Assembly: GCA_942159475.1 (NCBI GenBank)
Contig: OW804095.1
Location: 94,625,740-94,689,739 of the forward strand
DNA length: 64,000 bases
Direction of reading: 5' to 3'
Source of the DNA: Sthenelais limicola
Lineage: Eukaryota > Annelida > Polychaeta > Phyllodocida > Sigalionidae
A program made the translations under genes and the position numbers. The notes under the pieces were generated by a model. It was not told the origin of the DNA. It was given only the letters and a program-made list of their open reading frames with translations, and ran no database searches. This document shows, one piece after another, positions 61,001 to 64,000 of this stretch (positions are counted from its first letter, which is position 1; every line of letters begins with the position of its first letter).

Positions 61001-61799
61001 TGAAGAACATGGGCTTGAAGCAACTGTGCAGAAAGGCTGGAAGAGCATTAGCTAGTGTGCTTAATTTGGCACACGTATGGAGGTATATTTATTAATCTTT
61101 CTCCTATTTGCTGGAACCCATACGAGTATTAATCACTGGGCCTTGCGGGCTGAAATGTAAAACATGTATCTTGGCAACGGTACCGTTGCGGTGGAAAACC
61201 ATGTCATCAATATTTAATTGTTCATCCTTCTCAAAGAGAATTGGGACATTTCCTCTTCTGGCAGTTTCTATTGCAATTGCTTTATGGAGAGACAATTAGG
61301 GTTATTCACTCGCGCCAAAATAACCGGGATTACACTTGATTCAAGGGGTACTTCTCTGAGAGTGTCTTCATTAATTCTGGCTCCACAATATAGAACATAG
61401 AGATGTGGGAGAGCAGGTTGTGGGAGAGCAAGTTAAATGTATAGATGTCCACAGTCACGGTCACCGACCCAAAAGAAGAGCAGAGGTTGGTTGAAAGGGA
61501 TTAGAATCGCAAATGCAGAGATGTAGAAATTCTAAGGTTGTATGACTGTCCATAAGGGAAGATTGTATCAAGGATCCAATCAGAGCTTCATTAATTACCA
61601 TAATGTGACTCAGAGGCACTTGGGGATGCATACTCGCATACATACACAAAATGTTCATTGTGTGTGTATGTATGTACATGCTGAATAATAAATTGGTAGT
61701 CTCTGACACTACAGACAAATCCCTCTCACGGTTAGCTTCGCCTCAATCTTAGCTCTCATGCAAACTTTAGTATATAGTTCTAATCCTCATTGACAGTGG
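61001..61799 (-). other. Non-coding; possible 3' UTR of the minus-strand exon
   Basis: If the exon ending at 61,800 is real, this is downstream of its stop. The nearest AATAAA on the minus strand is at 61,093-61,088, about 0.7 kb away. A TG/TATG repeat lies at about 61,657-61,675. Confidence 0.25.
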
Positions 61800-62047
61800 T
61801 CAGGTTTGATAAAAGATGACCAGTACCGTTAGTAGTAGGGTGACAAGCACAGAGCTTGGTTGGCGTCGGGCGCTGTCCGCCGCCCTACCTTGACTGACCG
61901 CTTGGGTGTGGGCAGTTGTAGTATGTTGCTTTCTTGTCTTGCTTGAAGTGCCCTTCGTGTTAGCTCCTTTTCGCACTGTGTAACGTATTGTAGATACATG
62001 AGCGGTAGCCCCCTTGTTCATTACGATGCAATCCTTTTCCAGTGGCT
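61800..62047 (-). CDS. Candidate terminal coding exon, C-terminus with membrane or GPI anchor
   Basis: The frame is open from a strong acceptor (CCTCTTTATTTCCAG before 62,047, with a CTCAT branch-like site about 25 nt upstream) to TGA at 61,802-61,800. The junction splits a codon after its first base (phase 1), the phase typical of extracellular domain exons. About 82 residues are encoded: a basic, Ser/Thr-rich, linker-like part, then a final hydrophobic run VLVTLLLTVLVIF followed by only YQT. Small residues precede the run (QPSS), which fits a GPI-attachment signal or a membrane anchor with almost no cytoplasmic tail. The family is not recognised. Upstream exons would lie beyond 62,047, probably outside the window. 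A chance frame remains possible. Confidence 0.4.
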
Positions 62048-63019
62048 CTGGAAATAAAGAGGTTATGCGTATGAGTGTTTTATATTGGGCAATTAAGGAC
62101 CAATGAATATGCCCATGCATCTATATAGGCGTTCCCGTTTTAAACGTGAGTGACATTTCTGACCATGTGAAAAACATACATGTTCAGGAATTTCATACAT
62201 ATTTAAAAACACAAAGACACTGATGGAAATACATCAATAAGCTAAGTAACTAAATGATTACATATAATACTTCGTAAACGTCAAAAACAGTTATCATTCA
62301 AATGAATTTAAGTGAGGAATACAATAAACTTTGCTTTTCCTACTGTCATAACATTTTCATTTTTCAATTCCCCCCTTCAAGTTTGCCTTGATTCAGATCT
62401 CAATCTCAAGGCACACAGTTTTGTGCATTCAGGTGTTTGGACTATTGCCTTACCTTTAATATTCATGACAGTGATATAAGGGGGAAAACATATCAATAAT
62501 ACCCCATATTTCATTACGATTTCCCTATTGGACTTTTAACTTTCTCCTCCATCATTTTCGAACACGAAGAATTCATTTTTTTAAGAATTAGGGTTCGTAC
62601 CCTATAGTGGAGTGCCTGGACGCCCCACACCCACCCCTCCCCCACCCCCCGGGGGACTTCGTATTCATAAGTCCATTAAGCTCTCTTCATTCTAGAAGTG
62701 CATGAGATGGCTTCATGGAGCGGCAGGAATCACCATGACTGACCCAGGGGGCTGTGGGACAATCTGTTCAAGCTATTCCACTTACCATCTCTCCTACTGA
62801 ACACATTTCCATCGTTTCACAAGGGTCCGGGCCTCTGATTTGATCGAAACTCAAAATTAACATGCGCAATACCTTTTTATTTTTATTCTAATTATTAAAA
62901 TTCTAATTATTTGACTCAATGTAACAACATGGTTAACTGCTCTTAGACCCAGCCAGTTATTACATCACATATAATTGTGCCTTACAGGGTATCTATAATC
63001 AAGTGAAATGGCAATTATA
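62048..63019. other. Non-coding; intron if the minus-strand exon is real
   Basis: No upstream exon recognised. C-rich run at about 62,617-62,651. Confidence 0.35.
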
Positions 63020-63029
63020 TATATAAAAG
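63020..63029 (+). promoter_or_regulatory. TATA-box-like sequence
   Basis: TATATAAAAG followed by GC-containing sequence. It fits the TATA consensus fully and lies 50 bp upstream of the first plus-strand ATG at 63,071. That ATG and a second in a YY1-like ATGGCGG context (63,138) open only short frames, so a gene here is speculative. Confidence 0.2.
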
Positions 63030-63091
63030 TGCAGCAAGTCCAGTATACAGATTTCTTTATAAACTTTGCCATGTGGACAGCTCGTACTACT

Positions 63092-63592
63092 CACACCCTC
63101 GTCACCTACGACCTCAACTGCAGTTACCAGCATTCAAAATGGCGGAAGGTGGGTTCCCATTAGAACAAACAATGTTGGTTTTTACCTAACAAAAGCCGTT
63201 TTCAGTAGCTGTCATGTTCTGTGGGTGTTTACTATAGTTGCATTTAGGTTCGAGTGTTATCAGATACATGTATCTGGCTTATACTACAGTGTAATCTAGG
63301 TGAAAAACATTGAGTGGTATACCCGTAACTGCATTATACAGTTACGGTTGTAGTGGAAATCAGTTGGGGTCATACAGCGTGTTAATTATTCCAAGTACAA
63401 AATACAAGTAAACTTCAACCCTGGTACATTATTTGAACCCATCACAATGGTGTCATACCTAAAAGGAAGAGATCTATCGATTCAGTTTATTATATAAAGT
63501 ATTTTTAAGCACGATTTCAAAGAAAATCATCAGTGCCAACAACAACAACAATGCTGGTAACTGCAGTTGGGGTCGCAGGTGCCGAGGGTGTG
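63092..63592. repeat. Inverted repeat pair, 43-bp arms at 93% identity
   Basis: Bases 63,092-63,134 and the complement of 63,550-63,592 match at 40 of 43 positions, starting CACACCCTCG and ending TTACCAGCATT. They enclose 415 bp of non-coding sequence. The right arm abuts an (AAC)n run. The pair may be the ends of a non-autonomous transposon or two opposite copies of one repeat. Both arms are open in the same frame, but all three differences change an amino acid, so coding is not supported. Confidence 0.8.
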
Positions 63593-64000
63593 ACTACTGG
63601 TCCACCTATACACTTCACACACCAATGTCAACAACACTGCCATGTGCGCGGACAGCCAAAATGATCCTAGTCCTCAGCCAGAGTGAGACCTAAACCTCTC
63701 AGCGGTATCTTTTTAACTGTTAAAATAATTGACATTTTAAAACACACCGCCTTGAGAATTAATAAATAAACCATAAGGTCCAGTCTGAAAGTGTATACCG
63801 TACCATATTTATACCACTCAGTAATGAGGTTGGATAATGTTATACAACAATTATATCTAAGGAAATATAGTTTAAAAGGAAAGAAAAATACATAGTTTTG
63901 CATTGTCTGTATAGGAATGGTGTCTTTTGTTTTGACATCACCTGCATGTATCTATAAACCTCTTTGAATGCACTAGGCATCATTCATCAGTGACTTCATG
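63593..64000. other. Non-coding end of window
   Basis: Nothing recognised. A 78-codon minus-strand frame at 63,667-63,903 is AT-rich and unlike known proteins. Confidence 0.4.

Noticed and set aside
63071..63643. Similar short peptides from the two inverted arms, both in frame from an ATG
   Set aside because: All three differences between the arms are non-synonymous second-position changes, so there is no sign of selection for coding; the frame agreement follows from the duplication itself.

Overview
The window looks like a gene-poor piece of a metazoan nuclear genome, most likely a marine invertebrate. By eye it is AT-rich (high thirties percent GC). It has no operon-like gene packing, almost no long open frames outside one retroelement, and many microsatellites, homopolymer C/G runs, small inverted repeats and scattered metazoan-type regulatory motifs. 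The phylum cannot be fixed from this sequence alone. No rRNA, intact tRNA or CRISPR array was seen.

Only one segment is unmistakably protein coding. Between 43,189 and 45,920 on the minus strand lies a truncated retrotransposon with a YR (DIRS/Ngaro-like) type reverse transcriptase. It has a roughly 230-bp leader with a perfect CRE site, a 267-aa gag-like protein with a CCCH finger and a CCHC knuckle at its C-terminus, and a reverse transcriptase with an intact YLDD motif. The frame runs into the first strand of RNase H and then stops. The gag and polymerase frames are the same frame, separated by a single TAG. The whole segment is bracketed by a perfect 20-bp direct repeat. The rest of RNase H and any tyrosine recombinase are missing.

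Other mobile DNA: a 1.1-kb non-autonomous DNA-transposon-like element with imperfect terminal inverted repeats (15,561-16,663) that carries a tRNA-Lys-like 3' half; a second tRNA-like (SINE head or tRNA pseudogene) sequence at 50,981-51,065; and two foldback pairs (54,200-54,356 and 63,092-63,592).

Host genes: the best candidate is a terminal exon on the minus strand at 61,800-62,047. It has a good splice acceptor with a phase-1 junction, and a C-terminus ending in a hydrophobic stretch like a GPI-anchor signal or a membrane anchor. Its upstream exons would lie to the right of the window.

Regulatory candidates are more numerous: a CpG-rich block at 50,457-51,180 with a YY1-type site and two RFX X-boxes flanking an E-box palindrome; a CRE cluster at about 60,440-60,510 followed by a triple TGACCT array with exact 5-bp spacing (two overlapping DR5 nuclear-receptor elements) at 60,956-60,983; and an RFX/NF-Y/E2F cluster at 30,080-30,274. 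Most of the remainder is non-coding sequence with nothing I can name.
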